From: Saussurea involucrata
Lineage: Eukaryota; Streptophyta; Magnoliopsida; Asterales; Asteraceae
NCBI GenBank assembly: GCA_033807775.1
Contig: CM066317.1
Span: 9,631,870 to 9,695,869 of the forward strand
DNA: 64,000 bases
Direction of reading: 5' to 3'
The number at the start of each line of letters is the position of its first letter. The stretch's first letter is position 1. Made by a program: the position numbers and the translations under genes. The notes below the pieces were generated by a model. The model was not told the origin of the DNA. It searched no databases and worked only from the letters and a program-made list of their open reading frames with translations. Below, in pieces: positions 32,402 through 42,570 of the stretch.

Positions 32402-32683
32402 TGTGAGTTCCAGATCCGTGCAACGAAGAATGAAATCAACAGATAATAACAATAGTGTTTATGTTTTCAACTGGTCATCCCTATTAGCTTTCAATTGAGA
32501 GAGAATTACAATTAGGAGTAGGAAAGCAAAAGAGACAACTAGCCTATTTTCTAAGGCTAAGCAAACATTATATATAACGGGCCCGTGGTTAACAAGCCCA
32601 CGGCCCGTTCACTAACAAAGCTCAAAATAAAGAATTACAAATTAAACCCTTGAACTTTAATACAACAAATAATGACCCTAACA
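32402..32683 (-). repeat. 5' LTR of the outer Sirevirus
   Basis: 282 bp, bounded by TGTGAG and CTAACA, right TSD GAATC. Four differences from the 3' LTR. Confidence 0.93.
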
Positions 32684-33144
32684 GAATCTTTAATATATTG
32701 TTTCTATTTGTGGGAGAAATCAATGACAACTGGAGTTGAAATTGATGGAAGATTAGTTGATTAAGTCGTCTATATTTATGATTTGAATAATAGGTGATTA
32801 ATCAATCAGAGAAGAGAGTAAACGAACACATCCAACAAAAAATCGAGTGTGATTTACTTATAGAGACCAACTGAATTCAATAGAGCTGCAATCTATTAGA
32901 GTATGTCGTGGAAGGTTTAAGTGGTAGATGGGAGATAATGGTAGAGCGTGGGGTAAGCGTTGGTTTGGTTTCTTTGATGTTGGGCGAAAAAATAAAATAA
33001 AAAGAGGGGATTGGTCAAAAATACCCTTTGTATTCAAGATTTTGAAATAATCATAACCATTAGATAATTCAAGCTTAAAATGATCAATGGTTAGGAGTTG
33101 GTTTCACGGGTCTCACGAAAAACCCTTGGTCTCACCGGAACCCA

Positions 33145-33148
<4 letters not shown>
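32684..33148. mobile_element. End of a DNA transposon interrupted by the outer Sirevirus
   Basis: The last 60 bases, read on the minus strand, start GGGTTGGGTTCCGGTGAGACCAA... and contain CGTGAGAC, matching the termini of the MITE at 3823-4048. The other end is not certain; the Sirevirus inserted at 32684, so the rest may lie left of 8684. No coding sequence seen. Confidence 0.45.

Positions 33149-33206
<58 letters not shown>
33149..33206. repeat. (TA)29 microsatellite
   Basis: Uninterrupted TA dinucleotides between two transposon ends. Confidence 0.95.
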
Positions 33207-33208
<2 letters not shown>

Positions 33209-34056
33209 TAAGGGTTCAAAAGAGAAGTACAAATATTTTGAGAAATAGAGAAGTGATCTTGGCCATGCATTCGGTCAAGATCGGCGGCTTTGACCGAGAA
33301 GCAGAGGATAATTCCTCGCATGGTCTACACAAAATAGAGGGGTAATTTCGTAAAAAATATGCGGGACAGGTTCATATATGAATTTGTGTGATTCATATAT
33401 GAACCTTTGTGTTCATATATGAACCTTTGTAATTCACATATAAAATATTTTTAACTAATTCATATATGAACCTTTGTGATTCATATATGAACCTTTGTGA
33501 TTCATATATGAACCTTTGTGATTCATATATGAACCTTTGTGATTCATATATGAATCAGTTAATTTGTTCATATGAGAATTAGTTAAAAAGGTTCATATAT
33601 AAATCACAAAGGTTCATATATGAATTAGTTAAAAAAAGTTTATATGTAAATTACAAAGGTTCATATATGAACACAAAGATTCATATATGAATCAGTTAAT
33701 TGGTTCAACTGATTCATATATGAACCTACAGTTAATTAGTTTCATATATGAAACACAAAGATTCATATATGAATCACAAGATTCATATATGAATTAGTTA
33801 TAAAGAGTTCATATGTGAATTACAAAGGTTCATATATGAACGTATAGTTCATATGTGAATCACACAGATTCATATATGAACTCAGCCCGTGTTTTTTGTA
33901 AAAGTTACGAAATTGTCCTTCTATTTTTGGAACAGCCGCACCTTTTGAGCGGTCAAAGCCGCAACTTTTGACCAATTATAACCGATCTTGACCGAATGAA
34001 TGGGCAAGATCACTTCTCTATTTCTCAAAAACTTTGCACTTCTCTATTGAACCTAA
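33207..34056. mobile_element. MITE with 80-bp inverted ends in a (TA)n tract
   Basis: The left end (GGTAAGGGTTCAAAAGAGAA, then AAATAGAGAAGTGATCTTG) matches the complement of the right end (TTAGGTTCAATAGAGAAG...) over about 80 bases. The right tip, GGC then (TA)n, lies at 54134-54152 because the Harbinger element inserted at TAA, 34054-34056. The middle is an array of palindromes. No target duplication other than TA can be defined. Confidence 0.7.
33370..33882. repeat. Array of the palindrome TTCATATATGAA
   Basis: About seventeen exact copies of the 12-base palindrome, spaced 9-40 bases apart, joined by CCTTTGTGA on the left side and TCACAAAGG on the right, so the array as a whole is also roughly dyad-symmetric. 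Confidence 0.9.
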
Positions 34057-34416
34057 GGGGCTGTTTGGCAGAAACTGAATGATTTAGTGCGGTATGATTA
34101 AGTGGCCAGAATGATTAAGAGACTCTGTATGATTTAGTGTCAGATAGAAATTGATTGTTTGGAAATTGCTCTGAATCAACCGTCTGAATGGCATAAAATT
34201 ACCATTTTACCCCCAGTTTTGTATTAAATGAAAATTAAACTTTGGGCAAGCGTTCTGACTGAAACTTCTAAATAAAAAATAGAAAATAATTAATGGTTCA
34301 AGCCAATACATGATATCATATCAATCCAAACAAACTTAACAATGTACGTTCAAGTTTTAACATAACAAAACATCACATGAAGTGCAAATTCAAACCCAAT
34401 AGCTTGTGTACAACAT

Positions 34417-35474
34417 CTAATTTAAAGGATTTAACACAAATTGATTTGCAATCTCATTACGCAAATTTGCCATGTACTCGTTGTCTTGGGGACCCCAAGG
34501 TGTTGCATCCATCTCTTCTTCCTCTCCTCCATCAATTTGTTCTTGTGCTTCATTAATGGACATGGGATTATTGTCGTAATCCATGAATAATTGATCTTGC
34601 ATATTGCACATTCTTATAAAGTTATGGATCGCAAAACAATCAATTGCGATGTTTCTTTGTATTCGAAAAGGATAAGAGGCTATTTGTTTCAAAATCGGGA
34701 ATCTTGCTTTCAATACACCAAAAGCACGCTCGATAACATTTATGAGTTGTGTGTGGGCATGATTGAATCTTTCTTCTTTGGTCAAGGCACGTCGACGACG
34801 AAAATCAGCTAGCCAATATCTTGTATTGCGATATGGAGTCAGAAATCCACGAGTGTTGGCATATGCAGCATCACAAAGATAATATTTTTCTACATTTAAC
34901 ATGTAAGAAAAATTATTGTATAAGTAAAATGTATAAAAAATGAATTATATTTAATATTAAGCAAAAATTATAAATACCTGGCGGAGGAAATGGAAAGCCG
35001 GAAGTTGGGTTAAATGCAACTTCTCTTAAAACTCTAGCATCATGTGCTATGCCCTCCCATCCAGCCCAAACGTAAGTGAATACCATATTAAAATCACAGA
35101 TCGCTAAAACGTTTTGATAACATTCACCTCTTCCTCTGCCCCTATAACGAGCTTGTTGATCAACAGGCACAACTGTATGTACGAGAGTCCCATCTAACGC
35201 ACCTATTGCCCCCTTTAATAAAAAATATATAAACTATAAGAAACTTTTTAACTATCTTTTGATTTTGCAAATTATATAAATGAAAACGTACCGGAAATAT
35301 TTCTCTAAGATTTATCCGCAACATTCTTCCATGAACGCGACTTAAGACTAGTGCCTTCTCGTCCATGTAGAGTGACCTCATGTATACACGCTTCAAGAAA
35401 GGTTTGCACCACATTCTTTTTTTCCAATTTATCCTACGTCCCTTTGGTTGTGAACCCTCACCAACATTATCCAT
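34417..35474 (-). CDS. PIF/Harbinger (DDE_Tnp_4-type) transposase, three exons, short N-terminus
   Basis: Exons 35474-35292, 35212-34978 and 34889-34417 with GT-AG introns of 79 and 88 bp keep one frame of about 297 residues. The splice sites join P|GAIGALDGT and PPP|EKYYLCDAAY, both usual in the family. The catalytic acids lie in GALDGT, in CDFNMVFTYVWAGWEG and in NVIERAFGVLK. The C-terminus is acidic. Family members are usually about 400 residues: the first 61 residues here (from ATG 35474) do not show the expected N-terminal helix-turn-helix region, so the gene is probably 5'-truncated or non-functional. It lies close to the left TIR and reads toward it. Confidence 0.75.
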
Positions 35475-35897
35475 GCCTTACAAATCTAACAAATGGCCAC
35501 ATATAACAAATCAAATCCTAAAAATGAAATGAACATAAACACTTCGAATAAGGACAAGACCATAAGCCAGTATGTGAAAATAAGCAATCTATTTCAAGGG
35601 TACAAAACAGCAACATATATCAAACTGTTTTAACACCTTTTTGTGATAAAATCCATTGCTATGCACCACTTATTAACCACAAAAAATCATTTGCTATGCA
35701 CCTCAAACTAACCATTAACATACATATATATATGTATTTTGCTTAATGTGTCTATAGAAAAGTAGTTTACTGCAAACTTGGTTCAATTGCTATGCACCAC
35801 ATAAAATCAATTGCTATGCACCACTCATTAACCATTAATGAAATTGATTGAGAGGCAACAGGTTATTATGCACCACATATTTAAACACTCATTAACC

Positions 35898-35965
<68 letters not shown>

Positions 35966-36039
35966 CGATTAAGCACCACTGTAATGGAGTTGATTGAGAG
36001 GCAAAAAGCACCACATATTCAAAAACTCAGTAACCATTA

Positions 36040-36073
<34 letters not shown>

Positions 36074-36285
36074 CGATTAAGCACCACATATTAGACCAAT
36101 AAAACCCTAAATTAACGCAGATCAATCGAAGGAGATGGATGAGAATGTACCTGTGATGGAGAAATCAGTGGAAGATGGTCGATTCTGAGAAGGGAGGACG
36201 GCAGATTCCAACAGAGGCAACAATCGATTGACTGGGGAAGACGACCGATTCCAACAGAGACAACAATCGATTGAAAGGGAGTATG
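35475..36285. repeat. Harbinger 5' region with microsatellites
   Basis: Non-coding. Carries several copies of TTGCTATGCACCAC and TA or CA/TA tracts (about 35904-35957, 36041-36073). Near-identical to 46032-46858 except for tract lengths and a few bases. Ends with GTATG (36281-36285), the G insertion target. Confidence 0.7.
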
Positions 36286-36340
36286 TGTAACGTCCCAAAA
36301 ACATAACATGCATTCATCCAGAAATACGCATTCAGATTAC
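36286..36340 (-). repeat. First 55 bases of a G-element LTR, cut off by element X
   Basis: Identical to 46859-46913 (TGTAACGTCCC...TTCAGATTAC). The rest of this G copy is missing; X begins at once. Confidence 0.85.
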
Positions 36341-38575
36341 TGTAAAGCCCGTACCCCGGTATGTAATTTCTTGCATTAATTATTTTCTTTCAAATTTGAT
36401 TTATCGTGGTTTCCGTTAGCGGGGTTAGTCGAGTGGGGTCTAATCGTTAAAGTATCGGAAATTTTTTTGGTTAGTTGCGAGAGGTTTGTAAGTTGAGGGG
36501 CTATATGTGTCAAAGGCCAAAACCCCTCATGGGTTTCGGCCCATGCAGTAAAGAAAGAAAAATAAAATAAAATGGTCCTTGTGTTTGTGTTGTTGGGTCG
36601 GTGCCGTGAATAACAAACAAAGAAGAAAGGAAAAGCTAACCCTACGGCTCCACATAGTGTAGTTGCTCTTGTTGACGCCGGCGAGGGTAGGGAGAGAGAA
36701 ACCGAAGAGTGAGAAGCCGAGAGCACCCTTCCCCGCTGCTGCTGCGTCGCCGGAGAAGTCGAGGAGGACAGCGGTTGCGCCGTCGTGGGATCTCGCGAGG
36801 TAAGGTTTCGTCGTTTATCTCGGCGTTTCTTTTCCTTTGTTTTGTTTTCGTCACCGGCGAGAAATGCCACCGCCGGCCGGCCGCCGCTGCCGCTGCCGCG
36901 CCGCCACTATGGTGGCTGGGTGTCGGGTGGCGGTGGTGGTGTGAGTCGTTGGTGCATGCGGTAGGGTGATCGAGAGGGTAGTGGTCTCGCGGTGGTTTGC
37001 GGGTTATTTTATTTCCTCGTCGATGAACCGCCGTCGGCCGCCGCCGGCGACCACGACTGCCGGAGGGCAGAGGGTGGTGCGTGTTCATGTCTTAATAATA
37101 GTCACCGTAGAATCCGTTAAGCCGTTTCGTTAAAACCGTCGTTTTTATAATCATCAATTCATGTGGAAAATGGTGCAGCCACCTTTTTTGCGACGGCTAT
37201 AACTTTTCCATCGTAACTCCGTTTGAGCCGAAACGGGCGCCCACGGTTCAAGTTCGGGGTCGGGCACGTTTTCCGTGTTTTAGCGGAAAACTGGTTCGGT
37301 CTCTAGCTGGGCGAAAAAGTGGTCGCAAGTTCGGTGATTCGTCATTTCATGTGAAAATTTCTGGAATCTGCCTTGATCTTGCGAAAGCCTTAACTTTTCA
37401 CTCGTAACTCGTTTTGACGTGAAATTGGTGCCCAAAGTTCCCAATTTGAGTTGGGGAGGTTTTTCGTGTTTTGCCGAAAGTCTGATTAAGCCCGTAGCTA
37501 GATTGTTTCGGGCTGTTTGCGCGGCTGGTCCGAAAACGGACAGTTTTTGTGGTCGTTCGTAATTAATTCATGATAAATTGTAGAAAAATCGTTAGGAGGC
37601 GTATAATATGTCCTTGAAACCCTACCTCAGAGTACTTTCTAATCATGAAATAATATTGAGAATTTTCTGGGTTTAAAGGGGTCGAAACAGGTCCCGAACA
37701 GACCTGTTTGGCGAGAACGGAAAATAGTTTTAGTGACGGTTTAAGCGTGTGTCGTGTCATAAGGTCCGGGTCTCGTATTGACACGTTTTAACATGCGTTT
37801 AGGTGCTGGGAAGTGACCGTAATTGTGAAGCTTGAATTGTGTTATTAAGTTGGGCGCGCATTCGAGGTGAGTTCTCTCACTGTGTAGTTAGGGGTTGTAT
37901 GCATGTCATAATAGTTTGTATGTACTACTGTCTTTGTGGTGTGAACTAGTTGTTTGTGGTGTGTAATATTTGATTGGTTTGAATGCTTGGTATAAATGTG
38001 TTGCATTACAATTCGGTGGGACCGAGGCCTCGATGGTACTGAGGTGTTGGTTACATTACAATTCGGTGGGACCGAGGCCTCGATGGTACTGAGGTGTTGG
38101 ATACATTACAATTCGGTGGGACCGAGGCCTCGATGGTACTGAGGTGTTGGATACATTACAATTCGGTGGGACCGAGGCCTCGATGGTACTGAGGTGTTGG
38201 ATACATAATTACTTGTAGATGTTTACTCGTTTTATGTAACTGTGATGTTGTTGCTTATGTGCGGATAGGGGTGATGTGTATATAATTCCTATCTGCGCAT
38301 GTGTTGGAATTCACTAAGCTTCGTGCTTACCCTTTCCCAATAATCTGTGGTTTCAGGTCCGAACGGCTCCAAGGCGTGACAAGTACACACTGGCGCGCGA
38401 GGAGAGCTGGTTGTTTTATGGTTTTATTGATTAAACGTTTATTCCGCTGGTTTTTATTATAAAGATATTATTTATGAGTTTGCAAACGAAACGTTGGGAT
38501 TCATTTAATGAGTTGTTATAAATGAATTGTTTATTTTAAAATTTTAAATTTGCTTGTAATTTTCGGGACGTTACA
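36341..38575 (+). repeat. 5' LTR of element X
   Basis: 2,235 bp. It has a CpG-rich block (36660-37080), two diverged copies of an approximately 185-bp segment around 37190 and 37375 (AACTTTTC...CGTAACTC...), and a 50-bp tandem array. The ORFs read from the CpG-rich block are compositional. Confidence 0.93.
38001..38200. repeat. 50-bp tandem repeat, four copies (also at 44231-44430)
   Basis: Unit includes CATTACAATTCGGTGGGACC then GAGGCCTCGATGGTACTGAG. TCGGT/ACCGA and GAGGCCTC are palindromic, so each unit can fold. Present in both LTRs with the same copy number. Confidence 0.95.
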
Positions 38576-41500
38576 ACTTGGTATCAGAGCACAGCTTGAG
38601 TGAATCAAACGCACCTCGGTGTGTTTGGTCTCAAGTTGCGGCTGGAAAATTTTCAAATTCGTTATTAAATCTTTTTGGAAATAAAAGAAAAAAGAAAGAT
38701 CCGTTTGAGAAACGGTGATCGGAGGCGCAGTGTGTACAATCAGCCGGAGCCAAAGGGGAAAGGTACAGTACTTAGTGTTTTATTGCTTTCTAGATCATAG
38801 AGTATGCATGCTAGATTGCCTGTTGTGGACACTATGCTGTATGTTGAACTACTTGCTATTAGGAATTTATGCTAATTATGATAGGTTACTAAGTGGATGC
38901 CCTCTAGGTTGTATGCAGTAAGAGATTTATAGCCTTAGAATATTCGATTTAGTTCTATTACGCAGCTCTTGTTTGAGTCCAACCGTTCTAGGATAGAGTC
39001 TTGTATTCGACTGTCTATTTGTTTCGCACTGCATATAATCGGGTATTCGCGAGGTCACCCGTTATAATTAGTAGGGATTCGGTAGTAGCAAGGGTAGTGG
39101 GATAAGAGGAAGTTCCTAGAGAGCTGGGAAGGGTGTTTATGTATGAGTACGTGTGCTAGATTGCTTTCTAGAACGTAGGAGTATGTATGCTATATTGCTT
39201 GGTGCTTGTTACACTGTATTGCATGTCTGCTGCTTGCTATTAGGGATTTGGCAGTAGCAAGGGTAGTGGTCTGGATGGAATTCCTAGGGAGCTAGGAAGA
39301 GTGTGTACATATGTCGGTGCGGGCATATGTGTATAGTTTCGGCGAGAAACTACTTGGACCCCTTGGGATGGAACTCGGAACGGGCGATGATAGGTGTGGA
39401 TGGTAGTAGTAGAGCTCCTACTACCGGAAGCACAGGATCAATGCTTGAGTCGGGGAAGTCACGAGGAATCCAAGGAGTGGAGCGTGAGTGTTGTTAGTAT
39501 GAGTTATTATGTGCTAATAACGCGTTGTATTGTCTACCCAGAATAGCCATCACCAGGAGGAACAACTATAGTAAACCTACTAGTACAGGTGTGTACTCGA
39601 AGTGTTTTGAGGTGATGATCGTTGGGGGTAGTGATGAAGGTCCTAAACTAGTAGTCGTTGGAATAGAAAGACGATTCTAATATTAGTCACTTAGAGTGAC
39701 GATAAGGATGATATTTGTTGTAAGCAGATCATTTCGGGCCAAGATGGAAGATTGTGCTAGAGTCATAGGCTTATAGAGCCGACTTTGATTTGAGGAAAAA
39801 TCGTAGGGATTATTTGACGTAATTTTCCATCTTGCCCTAAGAGGCTTAAAGGTCCGGAGGACGATAGTGGATTGGAAAGGTATAGAGGAGCATGAGTCGA
39901 GACGTTGAATGTCGACTGAGTCATGCACAAAGTCTATTTTGAAAATAGGATTGCATTAACTAATTTTTGTGTTTTCAATCCTTATATGGATTGTGCTTTG
40001 GAATTTTGGGAAATGTTTAGCACACACACAAGATGTCGAATTATGGTTTTGAAAGTGCATGAAACCTTTTTATAACGAGAGTTACAAATTTTGTTGGTGA
40101 TTTGTTTAAAATGAGTTTGGAATTCTTGTGTCGCTTAACTTTTCGTTCGAGAGTTTGTGTTACTAAGTGTTTATTTTGCAAATAGTTCAGTGTGTGGATT
40201 GATTCATGCGTGACATAAGTGATGCATGGAGGAATTTGGTAACATTTCATAAGGAGTTGTTTAGTGCGCTTTTTAGTCAGCTAAAGGTTTTATTGACATT
40301 TTCATGAAAATGCGATTTATCGACTTAGGGGTATGCATACTGGGGTAACCTTTGTTCTCGGCATTTTGATGAACGAGTCGTGCAAGAAAATGTTTTAGTT
40401 CCTTTCTGTCGAAATGAAAGACCATTTGATCCAAGGAGTGTTTTAATGTTGTAAACATCATGCATACGATTACAATGTGTTATATTTTGGAAATATAAAT
40501 GCGTAGATTTTTGACATTCGGTTAATTTAGAATTACCGTTCATTTTTTTTGGGAAATTAAAAACTTTTGCTTTGGAGGAAACGAGTATTTTGAGCATTTT
40601 CGATAAATACATTTTTTAAACTATAATGTTTTGACATTATATGCCCCAAGTACGAAACTTGAGGAAGTGTTACAAGCTTGCATGCCTGCCCCCAGTTTGA
40701 GATTTTACGAGGTTTTTAGTCGATATTTCCAATTATTAGAAGCGGACTGGTTTCTGTCTTCAAGTTTGCAACTTACACGAGACAATTGTGTTTTAACAAA
40801 AATATATTTGTAAACCGTGTCATCGTTTTGTGTGACTAGCTGACGCGCGAAAAATTTGTGGCGAACCCTGTGCCACGTCATTTATGATTAAAAAGAGGAA
40901 TTTTTGAATCAAACGTCGTGAAACTTATTTTGAATTATGTGCACACCTTTGTCGGACCCTGTTTAAGGTCAGCGGGTACCTTAAGTGCATGTCATGAGTC
41001 AATCCATACTGGAATCGAGGCGGTTCATTTTAAAGAAATTATTTATTACGCTTTGCTTTTGTGTGAGTAAACCGAACTGCAATGGAACGATTTTCAACAT
41101 GAATTTCCTATGTGGGACGAGCGTGTCCAGTTTTGCGTAACTATCGATCAGGTAATAGTAGTTTTATTACATACGATCTTTTGAGATGAAAATCCTGATG
41201 TTGCAAATATTTTGTAAATGATTTTGTAAACCATTTGGGGAAATGTGCTTTTAAGTGACATGTGTCATTTCGAGAATTTTTAGGGTGTGAGTCCTTTTGG
41301 AAAACTCTTTTGTTTAACCCGTGTTGAGTCTGAGACTAAGGTTGATTTCAGAGTATTGTTTGCTTAAATTTTATTTAAACGCGTTTTTGACCGACTTATG
41401 GGTCTAGCAAGCGTGGAGCACTTTGCTCGGTTTTGACTTGGAATTAGTCATGGGCTAATTGCTCGGTTTTAATGGCTCGATGTGGAGTTTAGTTGATGAG

Positions 41501-42570
41501 TTGTTTTTGTCGCACCGTTTGGCATTCTTTGCACGTTGAGTGTTTACATGTTTGGGTCAGTGAGTCAATCCGGAATAGGCATGTTGTTGGTAGGCTGGTT
41601 GCTTTGGATCCTTAGACACGTTAGTCAGTCGTTGGTAAGGGTCGGTTGGGTATCTCGGGGTGGGACCCCGGTATTCATGTGTTTTAACCTAGACTTTCCA
41701 GTAGGTACTAGGAGGATATAGTTGTGGGCACTTACCTGGGAGGTAGTTCTGGGGTGCTGGGTCTTGAGGCGTTACCTGGGAGGTAGACGTCACGGTGTAT
41801 CCTCGATACGGTGTGACTTGGCTTCGTAGAGCAAGTGTGGATGATACGTCGACGGTGGAAGGTAGGTATTCCACGCGCGTTAGTACTGTAGGCCGAATAG
41901 TATCGGTTAAGGGATTGATGCCCTTTATTATTATGAGAATAAATGCGCATCAACCATTTTGAGGTAGGTGGTATATTTAGGTGTCGACTTTTGGGCTTGA
42001 GGCCAAACACCTTTAGTATAATCAGAGAGTTGTAGCCGATTTTAAGATAATCATGGTGATGGTAGTAGTAGCCCTGAAATGATCACTTGTGATAAATGGT
42101 TATGGTGGAATGACCTACGTGTGTGTTAGTTGATTTGGGTGTGGGGGATATCTATTTGTGTTAGTGTCTAGGATAATACCACGCTTATGTGATTCATTGT
42201 AATCGGTTGGACCGATGTTCGGCGGGTGGCCGATGATTGTTACGGTAATCGGTTGGACCGATGTTCGGCGGGTGGCCGATGTTTGTTATTGTAATCGGTG
42301 GGACCGATGTTCGGCAAGGGGTCGATGTTTTGTTAATATAAGTTATTGAAAATCTTTGGAGTCTATTAGAATTCGTAGAAGTTATTCGTCAATTAATGAT
42401 AGGAGGGATCGTAATCGAGTATCCTGTAGGGTATACTGGTGAGCAGCTTTAGAATGGTTAGAGCTTGAAAGTGGATTGAGATTGGGATATCATCGGATGC
42501 GAGAGAATTATTAGAAGCTGTTTGCGGACAGAGACTTCGAGGACGAAGTCTAATCCAAGTGGGGGAGAGT
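38576..42570 (+). other. Internal region of element X, non-coding
   Basis: Begins with ACT then the primer site TGGTATCAGAGC (38579-38590), ends with the purine tract AAGTGGGGGAGAGT (42557-42570). In between, stops crowd all frames. Three copies of a 46-bp unit (GTAATCGGTTGGACCGATGT...) lie at 42199-42330. No gag or pol motif is readable. Confidence 0.85.

Larger units (their letters stand above)
8684..32683 (-). mobile_element. Outer Sirevirus-type Copia retrotransposon (host of the inner element)
   Basis: Two 282-bp LTRs (8684-8965 and 32402-32683; four differences by eye, about 1.4%) bounded by TGTGAG and CTAACA, with perfect TSDs GAATC at 8679-8683 and 32684-32688. The minus orientation is set by a primer site next to the right LTR and a purine tract next to the left one. 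Gene order on the minus strand is gag, pol (PR-IN-RT-RH), a spacer, then ORF3. Removing the 10,027-bp inner element and one TSD leaves about 13.97 kb. All three frames carry stops and the integrase has lost a catalytic residue, so this copy is dead. Confidence 0.95.

Noticed and set aside
3823..33149. One giant Mutator-like element with ends at 3823 and 33149
   Set aside because: The ends are similar, but 3823-4048 is already a complete MITE with its own 10-bp target repeat.
36790..36810. Captured host 5' exon with a splice donor (GCGAGGTAAGG) in the X LTR
   Set aside because: The donor-like site is in both LTRs, but no exon, start codon or protein match goes with it.
36376..37088. Overlapping minus-strand ORFs of 148-164 residues rich in Arg, Pro and His (also at 42606-43318)
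   Set aside because: They lie in the CpG-rich part of an LTR, on the antisense strand, and show no domain; they reflect composition.
38001..38200. CRISPR-like array
   Set aside because: Units are contiguous without unique spacers and lie in a plant LTR.
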